Positions 51,292 to 59,685 of a stretch of 64,000 bases of DNA are shown one piece after another. Source of the DNA: Halobacteriales archaeon QS_1_68_17 (GTDB taxonomy: Archaea; Halobacteriota; Halobacteria; Halobacteriales; Haloarculaceae); the NCBI GenBank assembly GCA_003021105.1, contig PXRG01000006.1:62001-126000 (forward strand), written 5' to 3'. A program made the translations under genes and the position numbers. A model generated the notes under the pieces. It searched no databases. It had not been told where the DNA came from and saw only the letters and a program-made list of their open reading frames with translations. Numbering within the stretch: the stretch's first letter is position 1; each line of letters opens with the position of its first letter.

Positions 51292-52377
51292 ATGCGCGAT
51301 TTCATCGTCGTCGGGGCCGGCCCCGCCGGCTCCCGGGTCGCCCGCCGGGCCGCCGGGGCGGGCCATGACGTCCTCGCTTTCGAGCAGGGGACGGTCGGCG
51401 AGCCGCTCGCCTGTTCCGGCCACGTCAGCACCGACCTCTGGGAGTTCACGCCCCCGGGTGCCCGCAAGCGGTTGCTCCAGAACCGCATCCGCGGCGCGCG
51501 CTTCCACGTCGGCGGTCCCGGGACCGACGGGCACCCGTTCTACAAGCGCGAGGTCGTCTCGAACGTCATCGACCGGGTCGGACTGGACCGCGAACTCGCC
51601 GCGGCGGCCCGCGACGCCGGGGCCGACCTCCGGGAACACCACACCGTCGTCGACGTGGCCGAAGACGACGGGGGCGTGACCGTGACTGCCCGCGGTCCGG
51701 ACGGGACCGACACCTACCGGGCTCGGATGGTTGCCGGCTGTGACGGCCCGCGCTCGCGCGTGCGATCGGAACTCGGTCTCCCGGAACCGGGCGAACTTCT
51801 CCACGGCGTGCTGGGGTTCGACGACGACCCCGACGCCGCGGACTTCGTGGACGTCCACCTTACTGTCCCGCGGTTTTTCGCATGGCGAATCCCCCGCGGC
51901 GACGCGGGCGTCGAGTACGGGCTGGCGACCCCGCCGGGCGACGACGTGCGCGCGCAGTTCGAGCAGTTCACCGACGACTACGGCGTCGAGACCGACCGCC
52001 GGTGTTCGGGGCTGATCCCCATCGGCCCGCCCGCCCGGGTCACCGGCGACCGCGGGTTCCTGCTCGGCGACGCCGCCGCCCAGACCAAGCCGTTCACCGG
52101 CGGCGGCATCCTCTACGGCATGACCGCCGCCGACTGTGCCGCCCGGACGATAGACCCCGCGGACCCGGCTACACTCGCGGACTACGAGCGGGCCTGGCGG
52201 GACGAACTCCGGACCGAAATCCGTCTCGGCCGCGCGGTCCGGGTCTGCTACTCGCTGCCAGAACCGGTCCAGCGGGCCGGCCTGGCGGCGCTGTCGGGCG
52301 AGATCGGCGTCCACATGGACCGCCCGACGACCGTCTTCTCTGCTGATCACATACGGGCGATGCTCTCCCGGTCTTGA
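51292..52377 (+). CDS. Geranylgeranyl reductase family FAD-dependent oxidoreductase, 361 aa
   Basis: The dinucleotide-binding motif VVGAGPAGSRVARRAAGAG opens the protein, CSGHVS carries the family Cys, and GDAAAQTKPFTGGGILYGM is the second FAD motif with the C-terminal GG stretch. These enzymes saturate geranylgeranyl double bonds of archaeal membrane lipids or isoprenoid chains. Length is typical for the short group (360-400). ATG 51292 lies 26 bases after the GTATTTGGGG AT box. Confidence 0.9.
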   Translation: MRDFIVVGAGPAGSRVARRAAGAGHDVLAFEQGTVGEPLACSGHVSTDLWEFTPPGARKRLLQNRIRGARFHVGGPGTDGHPFYKREVVSNVIDRVGLDRELAAAARDAGADLREHHTVVDVAEDDGGVTVTARGPDGTDTYRARMVAGCDGPRSRVRSELGLPEPGELLHGVLGFDDDPDAADFVDVHLTVPRFFAWRIPRGDAGVEYGLATPPGDDVRAQFEQFTDDYGVETDRRCSGLIPIGPPARVTGDRGFLLGDAAAQTKPFTGGGILYGMTAADCAARTIDPADPATLADYERAWRDELRTEIRLGRAVRVCYSLPEPVQRAGLAALSGEIGVHMDRPTTVFSADHIRAMLSRS

Positions 52378-52402
52378 AGTGGCCAGCGTCCGCCGTTGGC
52401 GT

Positions 52403-52795
52403 ATGGCCACGACGCACTCGGCGACGCGGTTCACCACTGCCGCAGCGACACTCGCACTGCTCGCCTGTCCGCTCGCGTTCGTCGCCCCGCTCCTGCTGGG
52501 CGCACCCGCCGGCCCGCGCGGGAGCGTCGCGCTCTCGGCACTGGTCGGCGGCGTCTTCGCCGGCTACGACCTCGTCACCGTCCGCCGGGAGGGGCGGCCC
52601 CGGTTCGCGGCGGCGGTGATGGCGGCCGTCTTCGGCGGGTGGCTGATCCTCGCGCCGCTCCAGTACGAGGTCGGGACCGCGATGACTGCCACGACCCAGT
52701 TCGCGGGGATGGTGCTGGCGTCGTTCAGCGGGTACGCGGCCCTGGAAGCGATCGAACAGTGGGCGCTGGGTCGCCCGAGCGCCCGGGCCGAGTGA
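52403..52795 (+). CDS. Four-helix membrane protein (SPW repeat-like), 130 aa
   Basis: Four hydrophobic helices: TLALLACPLAFVAPLLLG, VALSALVGGVFAGYDLV, AAVMAAVFGGWLILAPL and FAGMVLASFSGYAALEAI. The spacing resembles SPW-repeat proteins, which have a conserved SxxxGxWLIxAP-like motif. It is small and lies directly downstream of the flavoprotein. No enzymatic residues are apparent. Confidence 0.7.
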   Translation: MATTHSATRFTTAAATLALLACPLAFVAPLLLGAPAGPRGSVALSALVGGVFAGYDLVTVRREGRPRFAAAVMAAVFGGWLILAPLQYEVGTAMTATTQFAGMVLASFSGYAALEAIEQWALGRPSARAE

Positions 52796-52823
52796 TCCCG
52801 CGGTCCGCCGTCACGAGGGCGGC

Positions 52824-53255
52824 CTATTCCGCCTTTTCGTTGACCACGTGCACGGGAACGTCCGAGAGCCGGACGACCCGTTCCGTGACGCTCCCCAGCA
52901 GGCGGCGGCCGAGGCCGCCGCGGCCGTGGGTCCCCATCACGATCAGGTCGACCCCGGCCTCGTCGGCGTACTCCAGAATTTCCTCGGCCGGCTTGCCGAG
53001 CCTGATCTCGCTGCCGGCATCCAGGCCCGCCGACTCCGCGGCGTCGACGACCGCCGCGACGTAGTCTTCCCCTTCGTCTTCGAGGCGCTCGATCGACCCG
53101 CCGACGTCGAGGGACATCCCTTCGAGGCGGCCGATGTCGACGACGTACAGCGCCGTTACCGTCGCGCCGTACTTCTCCGCGAGGTCGACCGCGTGTTCGG
53201 TCGCCCGCCGCGATACCTCGCTCCCGTCGGTCGGCACGAGTATCTTGTCGTACAT
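52824..53255 (-). CDS. UspA family universal stress protein, 143 aa
   Basis: The N-terminus MYDKILVPTDGSEVSRRATEHAVDLAEKYGATVTALYVVD and the ATP-binding loop GTHGRGGLGRRLLGSVTERVV (G-x2-G-x9-G-S) are diagnostic. It binds ATP and accumulates under stress; target unknown. ATG 53255 was chosen over a start 11 codons upstream. Confidence 0.92.
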   Translation of the reverse strand: MYDKILVPTDGSEVSRRATEHAVDLAEKYGATVTALYVVDIGRLEGMSLDVGGSIERLEDEGEDYVAAVVDAAESAGLDAGSEIRLGKPAEEILEYADEAGVDLIVMGTHGRGGLGRRLLGSVTERVVRLSDVPVHVVNEKAE

Positions 53256-53567
53256 CACATCTAGAACATCGGTTCCGGCGACAATCAAACCCCGTGGGGT
53301 TTCTCGCGCCGCGGGAACGCGAACCGCCCGGCGATCCGCTTACACCGGCGTTCGGCCGCGCGAATCCCGTCCCGGGTCGTGGTGACGTCCCCCGTCGGCC
53401 GCGCCGGTCGACGTCGGTCCGCGCTCGTCGGTCGGCCGCGCTGGTCGACATCGGTCCGCGCTCGTCGGTCGGCCGCGCTGGTCGACATCGGTCCGCGCTC
53501 GTCTGTCGGCCGCGCTGGTCGACGTCGTTCGGTGCGCCGGTCGCGCCGCCCGTCGGTCGTTCGCGGA
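53256..53567. repeat. Intergenic region holding a 37-bp minisatellite (4 copies, about 53393-53540)
   Basis: A 37-base unit containing GTCGGCCGCGCTGGTCGACA is repeated with exact period: the GTCGAC core starts at 53407, 53444, 53481 and 53518. Units two and three are near identical; the ends are more degenerate. The copies follow each other without spacers, so it is not a CRISPR array. Six-frame translations give Arg/Ser/Ala sequence only. It lies upstream of uspA (minus strand) and directly at the 3' end of the ygfZ-like gene. Confidence 0.85.
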
Positions 53568-54650
53568 TCAATACGACGGTAGCCGCGCCGACCGGGCCGA
53601 CCCGTCGACGAACGGGAGGTCGGTCACCGCCGCTCCAACTTCCTCGCCGTCGACCCTGACGGTCAGGCGGTCGGCGTCGCAATCGAAGTCGACGAGTGCG
53701 AACGCGACCGGTTCCTCCCGGGTCGGACTCGGGGCGGCCCGGGTCACCTCGCCGACGGTCGCGTCGCCGTCGAAGACCGCCGCTCCGCCGTCGGGCACCG
53801 ACTCGGGCAGGAGGCCGACGAGCCGCCGGCTGGGCCGGCCGCGGTTCTCGACGCGGGAGACGACCTCCTGGCCGACGTAACAGCCCTTCTCGAAGTCGAG
53901 CGCGTTCCGGAGGCCGAGCACGTTCGGGATCCGTCCGTCGAGTTCCGTCTCGAAAAGGGGCGTCCCCGCCTCCAGGGTGAGCGTCTCCCAGGTCCGGTAG
54001 CCGAAGGGGGCGGCGTTGAGACCGTGGTTGACGAGCGTGTCGAACACCCGGTCGGCGTCGGCCGCGGTACAGATCACCTCGTAGCCCTCCTCGCCGGCGA
54101 GGCCGTCCCCGCGGACGACGGTGACGCCCTCGTCGCCCATCGACCCCCGGACGAACGAGAGGGCCCCGTCGGGCGCGGACGCGCCGTTGAGGACGCTGGC
54201 CACCTTCTCGGTCGCCTTCGGTCCGTGGACGCCGAAGACGCCGAACTCGTCGGTAGCGACCCGGATCTCGACGTCCTGGATGAACACCTTCTCGCGCCAC
54301 TCGTCGGCGACCGGCCGCGCCCGTCCGGGCGGGAGGAACAACAGGAGCCGTTCGCCCGCGTTGTAGACGTACATGTCCGTCTCGATGCCACCCTGGGGGT
54401 CGAGCAGGAGCGCGTAACAGCCGGCCCCGTCGGCGGCGGGGACGCGGTTCGAGACGGCGTTGTCGACGAACTCCAGGCGGTCGTCACCCGTCACGACGAC
54501 CACGCCGGCACACACCTCCATCACACCGACGACCGACCGGACCGCCCCGTGCGCGCGCTCCGGCCGGCCGTAGTGGTCGACGACCCGGCGGTCCCCGCGC
54601 TCCCGGAACGTCGCGCCGTGGTTCTCGTGGACGCCCTCGACGACGGTCAT
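53568..54650 (-). CDS. YgfZ/GcvT-like folate-binding protein, 360 aa
   Basis: The signature KGCYVGQEVVSRVENRG (about residue 275) is the YgfZ motif K-x-C-Y-x-G-Q-E. The N-terminal part shows the GcvT fold (VGVMEVCAGVVVVTGDDRLEFVDNAVSNRVP...DPQGGIETDMYVYN). YgfZ-type proteins bind tetrahydrofolate and help repair or assemble Fe-S enzymes; glycine cleavage activity is less likely given this motif. ATG 54650 (MTVVEGVHENHG) was chosen; the frame extends 72 codons further. Confidence 0.88.
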   Translation of the reverse strand: MTVVEGVHENHGATFRERGDRRVVDHYGRPERAHGAVRSVVGVMEVCAGVVVVTGDDRLEFVDNAVSNRVPAADGAGCYALLLDPQGGIETDMYVYNAGERLLLFLPPGRARPVADEWREKVFIQDVEIRVATDEFGVFGVHGPKATEKVASVLNGASAPDGALSFVRGSMGDEGVTVVRGDGLAGEEGYEVICTAADADRVFDTLVNHGLNAAPFGYRTWETLTLEAGTPLFETELDGRIPNVLGLRNALDFEKGCYVGQEVVSRVENRGRPSRRLVGLLPESVPDGGAAVFDGDATVGEVTRAAPSPTREEPVAFALVDFDCDADRLTVRVDGEEVGAAVTDLPFVDGSARSARLPSY

Positions 54651-54982
54651 TGCGAGCCTGTCGGTTGCCACCGGGGTTAAACGACCCGGTCCCGGATGCA
54701 GTTCCCACGGGGGCAGATACGGGGCCGCGGGACGGGTCTCGGCAGAAGCAGCGTCGTGTCCCCAGTCGCGGCCGCGCGATGGTCCCGTGGTCGCGGTCGT
54801 GAGTTGTCGCGTGGTCGGTTCCCCCGCCGCGGCTGTGATACTGGTGGCTGTAATTCTTTTACTCACCAGTCTCTGCTATCTGCGGAGACAGACTCTTTCC
54901 GCCTGGATTCTCAATTCGAGTTTTCACGTACTTGCGGTCATGTCGCAGTCCGGGCCAGGCTGCCCGGGGTCGCGCGGGTCCC
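54651..54982. other. Intergenic stretch, about 330 bases, with an AT-rich island
   Basis: No supported gene. A strongly AT-rich stretch lies at about 54835-54935 (TGGCTGTAATTCTTTTACTC and following), unlike the GC-rich flanks. A plus-strand frame there encodes a hydrophobic stretch, but its overall composition is not gene-like. The island may be a transferred fragment or a promoter remnant. Confidence 0.4.
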
Positions 54983-55273
54983 CTAGGGGAGCCACTCCCG
55001 GAGTTTGTCGAGCAGTCCCCGTTCTTTCCCGGGGTCGTACGTCCCGACGGCGTGGTCCTGCGGGAGGATGACCGTCCGGTCGCCGTCCTCTTTTACCTCG
55101 ATGAGGCCGTCCTCCTTGAGGTCGGCCAGCGCCCCTTCGAGCCGGTCGATGTCCGCGTCCACCCGCGATCGGAGTTCGAGCACCGTCATCCCTTCCTCAC
55201 CCCGATCGGCGAGCGCGTCGAGCACCGCGACCTGGGGCTGGTCGCGGTCGCGGTACTCCCGCTTTGCTCTCAT
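54983..55273 (-). CDS. Small winged-helix protein (DUF6432-like), 96 aa
   Basis: ATG 55273 gives MRAKREYRDRDQPQVAVLDALADRGEEGMTVLELRSRVDADIDRLEGALADLKEDGLIEVKEDGDRTVILP, a winged-helix pattern (three helices plus beta wing), followed by an amphipathic tail. From memory it corresponds to a haloarchaeal DUF6432. It likely binds DNA or RNA; target unknown. Confidence 0.75.
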   Translation of the reverse strand: MRAKREYRDRDQPQVAVLDALADRGEEGMTVLELRSRVDADIDRLEGALADLKEDGLIEVKEDGDRTVILPQDHAVGTYDPGKERGLLDKLREWLP

Positions 55274-55392
55274 ACACCGCTTTTCGGCCGGGCGGACCTT
55301 ATTCGCTCCGTCTGACGCGGGGCTGACGCCGACCCCGGCGCCGGGTGGCACAAACAGTACGCTTATGTTCCGCACGCCGCCACATCGTGTTA

Positions 55393-56289
55393 ATGGGTAT
55401 CAAGTGCTCGCTACTCGGACACCGGTTCGAGGAGACCGAGGTCGAGCGTGACCGCGACGAGCAGGGCAGCGAGGTCGTCATCACGATCAGGGAAATCGAG
55501 ACCTGCACGCGGTGTGGCGAGTCGCGGATCGTCTCGGAGAACAAGGAGGTCACATCGGTCGAACAGCCCGAAAACGTGGCGGTCGACGTGCCCGAGGGCG
55601 ACGCGGAAGACGCCGGGGACGCGGGAGCAGGCGGGCCCCCGAACGACGACGCGGCCGGCGCGACCGACGACGGCGAGACCGTCGCGGAGACGGACCCGGG
55701 CACGGCCGACGCGGCCGACGCGGCCGACGCGACAGACGCGGCGGGCGCGACCGGCGGGTCGGACGGCCCCTCGATCATCGAGGAGGCGGAAGCCGAGATG
55801 TCGACCGGTCCGGCGGACGGCGAGGAGGCGACGCCGACCACGGACGACGCCGTGATTCTCGACGAGGACGGCGACGAGGAGACCGGGCGCACCCCGGGCG
55901 AGTGGCCGGAGGAACCGGCCCCGGAGGAGCAGAGACCCCCGTCGGGCTGGCCGGAGGAGTCGACCGACGACCGCGCGTCCGGTGCGGACCCCTCGGGGGA
56001 CGCGCCCGCGGACGACGCCACGGACCCGACGGGCGACTGGCCCGACGATCCCCGGGAGGACGACCCTGCCGGCGACCTCGACTGGGAGCCGTCAGGACCG
56101 GACGCGGACCGTCCGTCCGGGTCGGTCGGCGACGGACCCACGGCCGTGACGGTCCCCGAAGGCACCTTCTACTGTCCGGAGTGTTCGTTCACGACGCTCG
56201 TCGAATCCTCGTCGCTCCGGGAGGGCGACTTCTGTCCGGAGTGTCACCGCGGGACCCTGCTGGTCGGTGACGGAACGCGAAAAGAGTAA
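55393..56289 (+). CDS. Acidic protein with N- and C-terminal zinc ribbons, 298 aa
   Basis: The N-terminal domain MGIKCSLLGHRF...TCTRCGESRIV has Cys/His and CxxC. The middle ~180 residues are a very acidic, Ala/Asp/Glu/Gly/Pro-rich disordered region with tandem GRTPGEWPEEP- and SGWPEE-like pieces. The C-terminus TFYCPECSFTTLVESSSLREGDFCPECHRGTL has two CPEC knuckles. From memory it resembles DUF7093. It may tether other factors through its zinc domains; function unknown. A GTGTTAATG start context at 55393. Confidence 0.75.
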   Translation: MGIKCSLLGHRFEETEVERDRDEQGSEVVITIREIETCTRCGESRIVSENKEVTSVEQPENVAVDVPEGDAEDAGDAGAGGPPNDDAAGATDDGETVAETDPGTADAADAADATDAAGATGGSDGPSIIEEAEAEMSTGPADGEEATPTTDDAVILDEDGDEETGRTPGEWPEEPAPEEQRPPSGWPEESTDDRASGADPSGDAPADDATDPTGDWPDDPREDDPAGDLDWEPSGPDADRPSGSVGDGPTAVTVPEGTFYCPECSFTTLVESSSLREGDFCPECHRGTLLVGDGTRKE

Positions 56290-56314
56290 ACCGTCCCCAC
56301 TCGAACCCCCGCTC

Positions 56315-56707
56315 ATGCGAGAGTACAAGATGCGCCGGGGAAAGCACCTCGACGACCGGATCCCCGACATGAAGGCGGCGGTCGAGGAGTACTTCGGCCC
56401 CGTGTCCGGCACCGAGGAGTACGACGGCAGCGAACTGTACGTCGTCGAGAACCCGGACAATCCCGTCTTCGAGCGCGTCACCGTCGGGACGGCGGCCTAC
56501 AGCGGGAAGAAGGACAAACTCGCGCTGGAAATCGAGGAGCGCCCCGTCGAGGACGTCATCGCCGAGGGCCACGTCGACGCCGCGGAGGACGCCGTCGACG
56601 TCAAAAACGAGTTCCTGCTCGAGGCCACTGGCCGGGACGCCAAGGCCCGGCGCGACTCGATGAAACGGTCCGTCGAGGACGACGAGACCCCGGACGGTGT
56701 CTCGTAG
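56315..56707 (+). CDS. Conserved haloarchaeal protein (DUF5611-like), 130 aa
   Basis: MREYKMRRGKHLDDRIPDMKAAVEEYFGPVSGTEEYDGSELYVVENPDNPVFERVTVGTAAYSGKKDKLALEIEERPVEDVI forms an alpha/beta domain with a charged C-terminal tail. From memory it matches haloarchaeal DUF5611. It lies 25 bases after the acidic zinc-ribbon gene, so the pair may be co-transcribed. Function unknown. Confidence 0.75.
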   Translation: MREYKMRRGKHLDDRIPDMKAAVEEYFGPVSGTEEYDGSELYVVENPDNPVFERVTVGTAAYSGKKDKLALEIEERPVEDVIAEGHVDAAEDAVDVKNEFLLEATGRDAKARRDSMKRSVEDDETPDGVS

Positions 56708-56802
56708 CTCCCGTCGGTCCCCGGTCGTCGCGCGCTAGACCTAAATAGCTCCGTGTCATACGTTCGCAGGCCCATCCGGAGGCGACGCGAAAATGTCCGG
56801 AC

Positions 56803-56836
56803 GCGGGACGACCCGCCGTCGGCTCGGATCGAGCCG
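56803..56836. terminator. Two consecutive GC-rich hairpins downstream of the DUF5611-like gene
   Basis: GCGGG-ACGA-CCCGC (56803-56816) is followed by CGGCTCG-GAT-CGAGCCG (56820-56836). They lie about 100 bases after the stop and before the convergent ABC exporter gene. No T-run follows, so they may be a transcript-end structure or part of a small RNA; nothing more can be said. Confidence 0.35.
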
Positions 56837-56920
56837 CGTCTGTCACAGTTTGTCCCGCCCTGCCGGGGGCGGTAATACTCGGCACCTCGCGTGCCGGTAA
56901 ATGCTTTCTGGTCTTCCGGT

Positions 56921-57715
56921 CTAGTCGACCAGCCCGTACCCCCGCCGGAACAGCGCCACGTCCAGCGCAACGACGGCCGCGGCCAGCCCCGACAGCACCG
57001 CCAGGGAGAGGTTCGGATCGATGTCGGCGTACCCCAGGAAGCCGTACCGGACGCCGTCGACCATGTACACCATCGGGTTCAGAAGCGAGAGCGTCCGGTA
57101 CGGTTCCGGCAGCACGTCCAGCGAGTAGAACACGCCCCCGAAGAACACCAGCGGGCGGATGATGAACTGGTTCATCACCGTCAGGTAGTCGAAGTCCCGC
57201 GCCCACAGGCCGCCGACGACGCCGAACGAGGCGAACAGCACGGTGATCACCAGGCCGAACGCCACCAGGTAGCCCGGCCTGGCGACCCCGATGGGGGCGA
57301 CCGTCGCCGTCAGGAAGACGAACCCGACCCCCGCGATGATGATGCCGACCAGTATCCCCCGGAGGGCGCTGGCGGCGATGTAGGCCAGAACCATCGACGT
57401 GTACGACAGCGGCGAGGTCAGCGCCTCGTGGATGTACTCGTTCCACCGGCCGTGGAAAATCGAGAAGGAGGCGTTCTCGAAGGCGTTCGAGATGGCCCCC
57501 AGCACTACCAGTCCCGGGAGGATGAAGACGATGTACCGGAAGCCGGCGATCCGGTCGATCCGCCCCCCGAGGACGATGCCGAACACCGCGAAGTAGAGGA
57601 CGTTGGTGATCATCGGCGGCAGGAAGGTGTTCCGGGGCCGCCGGACGTACCGGAGTATCTCGCGTCGCAACAGTGTCCGGAAGCCGACGCCGAGGACGCT
57701 CCCGCTCGTACTCAC
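56921..57715 (-). CDS. ABC-2 type exporter permease, 264 aa
   Basis: Six hydrophobic helices and the ABC-2 signature region RYIVFILPGLVVLGAISNAFENASFSIFHGRWNEYIHEALTSPLSYTSMVLAYI. The C-terminal part has FFGGVFYSLDVLPEPYRTLSLLNPMVYMVDGVRYG, typical of DrrB/NodJ-like permeases. It exports a lipid, polysaccharide or drug. The start overlaps the stop of the ATPase gene (ATGA), so both form one complex. Confidence 0.92.
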   Translation of the reverse strand: MSTSGSVLGVGFRTLLRREILRYVRRPRNTFLPPMITNVLYFAVFGIVLGGRIDRIAGFRYIVFILPGLVVLGAISNAFENASFSIFHGRWNEYIHEALTSPLSYTSMVLAYIAASALRGILVGIIIAGVGFVFLTATVAPIGVARPGYLVAFGLVITVLFASFGVVGGLWARDFDYLTVMNQFIIRPLVFFGGVFYSLDVLPEPYRTLSLLNPMVYMVDGVRYGFLGYADIDPNLSLAVLSGLAAAVVALDVALFRRGYGLVD

Positions 57716-58731
57716 CGCGACACCTCCACGTCCGTCCCGGCGTCCCCGCCTGTGCCCGCGGCCGCTCGTCCGACCTCGCCGTCCTCGCTCTCGTCGCGCC
57801 GGCCGCCGGCCCGCTCGCTTCTGGTCATGTCGACGAACACCTCCTCCAGCGAGGCCCGCTCGATGTCCACGTCGGTCACCTCGAAGCCCCGCTCGTCGAG
57901 TTCCCGGATCAGGTCTGGGACCAGCGCGCTCCCGCGGGCGGCGGTGACGAGCAGGCGGCCGTCGGTCAACGAGACGTCGGTCACGCCCCCGAGGTTCACC
58001 TCCGGCGGCGTCGCCGGCGGGTTCCGGAGGCCGAGCGTGATGGTGTCGGTGCCCCGGTCCATCAGGTCGCCGGGGCTGGCGACCTCGACCTTGCGTCCCT
58101 CGTCGACGATGGCCACGCGGTCACAGAGCCGTTCGGCCTCCTCGATGTAGTGGGTGGTCAGCAGGATGGTCGTGCCGGCGTCGTTCATGCGGTTGATGAT
58201 CTCCCAGAGGTCGTGGCGCAACTGCACGTCCACTCCCGCTGTCGGCTCGTCGAGGATCAGCAGGTCCGGATCGGAGACGAGCGCGCGCGCGAGCATGAAC
58301 CGGCGTTTCATCCCGCCGGAGAGCCAGTCGAAGCGGGTGTCGCGCTTGTCGTAGATGCCGACGGTCTTGAGCGCCTCGTCGGCACGGCGACGCGCCTCCG
58401 CGGCCGGGATGCCGTGGTAGCCGGCCTTGTGCTCCAGGACCTCCCGGATCGGGAAGAACCGGTCGACGTTGAACTCCTGTGGCGCGAGTCCGATGGCGTC
58501 GCGGGCCTCGCGGTAGTCCCGTTCGACGTCGTGGCCGAACACCGTCGCTTCCCCGGCGGTCTTCCTGACCAGCCCCACGAGGACGTTGATGAACGTCGTT
58601 TTGCCGGCCCCGTTCGGGCCGAGCAGGCCGAAAAACTCCCCCTGCTCGACCGTCAGCGAGAGCCCCCTCAGGGCGGTCACGTCGGCGTACTCCTTCACGA
58701 GATCCCGGGTGTGGATCGCCGGCGGTGCCAT
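57712..58731 (-). CDS. ABC exporter ATP-binding protein (DrrA/NodI-like), 339 aa
   Basis: Walker A LLGPNGAGKTTF, Q-loop GLAPQEFN, signature LSGGMKRRF, Walker B LLILDEPTAGVD and H-loop TTHYIEEAERLC. The C-terminal extension (LIRELDERGFEVTDVDIERASLEEVFVDMT) is of the DrrA type. The tail beyond is Glu/Gly-rich. It energises the permease encoded immediately downstream. Confidence 0.94.
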   Translation of the reverse strand: MAPPAIHTRDLVKEYADVTALRGLSLTVEQGEFFGLLGPNGAGKTTFINVLVGLVRKTAGEATVFGHDVERDYREARDAIGLAPQEFNVDRFFPIREVLEHKAGYHGIPAAEARRRADEALKTVGIYDKRDTRFDWLSGGMKRRFMLARALVSDPDLLILDEPTAGVDVQLRHDLWEIINRMNDAGTTILLTTHYIEEAERLCDRVAIVDEGRKVEVASPGDLMDRGTDTITLGLRNPPATPPEVNLGGVTDVSLTDGRLLVTAARGSALVPDLIRELDERGFEVTDVDIERASLEEVFVDMTRSERAGGRRDESEDGEVGRAAAGTGGDAGTDVEVSR

Positions 58732-58821
58732 TGTCGGGACGAGACGGCGTAAAGAGAAAAGGGTGCTGAACTCCGAACGGATCGGGAGCCGGATCCCGGT
58801 CCGCGTTCCCCCGGTCGTGGG

Positions 58822-59181
58822 CTACTGTCCGAGCCGTTCGCGGCTGATCGAGACGCCGCCGGGGGGGATGATGAGCTGGTCGTCGTCCTTCTGGACGATG
58901 TCGCCGCCGACCTCGCGGCGGACCTGGTCGAGTTCGTCGATGATGTGTTCCATCGTCCGATCCTGGGTCGTGTGGCGGGTGATGTCCGCGATCACGATGT
59001 CGCCGTCGTAGACGGCGTCTTTGATCTCGATGACGTCCTGCTTGTCGCCGATCTTGGCGATGTGGACCTGCGTGTCGGACTCGACGGCCGGGGCCTCGAT
59101 GTCCTCGGCGGTCAGTTCCACGTAGTCCTCGGTCTGGCGCGATCCCCCTGACTCGCCCAGGAGCTTGTCCATGAATCCCAT
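58822..59181 (-). CDS. sepF: Cell division protein SepF (archaeal), 119 aa
   Basis: MGFMDKLLGESGG is the N-terminal membrane-targeting amphipathic segment, followed by a SepF beta/alpha core: VHIAKIGDKQDVIEIKDAVYDGDIVIADITRHTTQDRTMEHIIDELDQVRREVGGDIVQKDDDQLIIPPGGVSI. In archaea SepF anchors FtsZ at mid-cell. ATG 59181 was chosen; the frame continues upstream for 38 codons. It is in the same direction as the ABC exporter but 90 bases away. Confidence 0.92.
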   Translation of the reverse strand: MGFMDKLLGESGGSRQTEDYVELTAEDIEAPAVESDTQVHIAKIGDKQDVIEIKDAVYDGDIVIADITRHTTQDRTMEHIIDELDQVRREVGGDIVQKDDDQLIIPPGGVSISRERLGQ

Positions 59182-59361
59182 AGCGCCCACACGGGCTGGA
59201 GCCGGCATAGTTCTTACGTCAGACGCACCCATGACGGACGCGGTGCGTGCCGGAATCCGACTCCCGTGTCCGCCTGCCAGTACCGCGACGACCACCCGCC
59301 GGCACCGGTCATCTCGGCGCGGGGACCGGTAATACCGGCCTACCCGAGCGCACAGTCACGT

Positions 59362-59660
59362 ATGCTGATATGTCCGCTCGTGGAGCGGGGGGACATACCG
59401 AACGAACCGAGCAGGCGCGCCGTTCTCGGCGGCCTTGCGGCGGGTCTGGCCACCGCCGTCGGTGCCGGCGGGGCGACCAGCACCGAACCGGAAACGGCCC
59501 TGTCGACGGTCGGCACGGCCGGGCGGGGGTCGCGGCGGCCCGCGAGGCCGCGGCGTCGGTACAACGCGTGCTCCGGTTCGACGACCGCGGGCAGGCGGTC
59601 GTCGGGCAGTTCTCGGCCGACGCACGTCGCTCGCTGCGCGGACACTGCGCGGGACGTGAC
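59362..59660 (+). pseudogene. Subtilase (halolysin-type) N-terminal fragment: Tat signal and propeptide, frameshifted
   Basis: EPSRRAVLGGLAAGLATAVGAGGA is a Tat signal. It is followed by STVGTAGRG in the same frame, and then by VAAAREAAASVQRVLRFDDRGQAVVGQFSADARRSLRG in the next frame, the I9-type propeptide of halolysins. The break is at a run of five Gs (about 59524-59530); one extra G restores the frame. After RSLRG the gene ends abruptly and no catalytic domain follows, since the PUA gene begins. ATA replaces the expected start of the signal at 59394; ATG at 59362 is in frame. A leftover of a lost protease gene. Confidence 0.6.
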
Positions 59661-59685
59661 CGTCGCCCCGCCGGGAAGCGACGTC

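Noticed and set aside
53393-53540. Possible CRISPR array
   Set aside because: Units are directly adjacent without unique spacers and no cas genes are nearby.
53294-53659. Plus-strand frame through the 37-bp repeat
   Set aside because: Translates only the repeat into Arg/Ser/Ala-rich sequence; no sign of a gene.
54787-55071. 94-codon plus-strand frame with hydrophobic stretch in the AT-rich island
   Set aside because: Overlaps the DUF6432-like gene, lacks a plausible promoter or conservation pattern; hydrophobicity follows from AT-rich composition.
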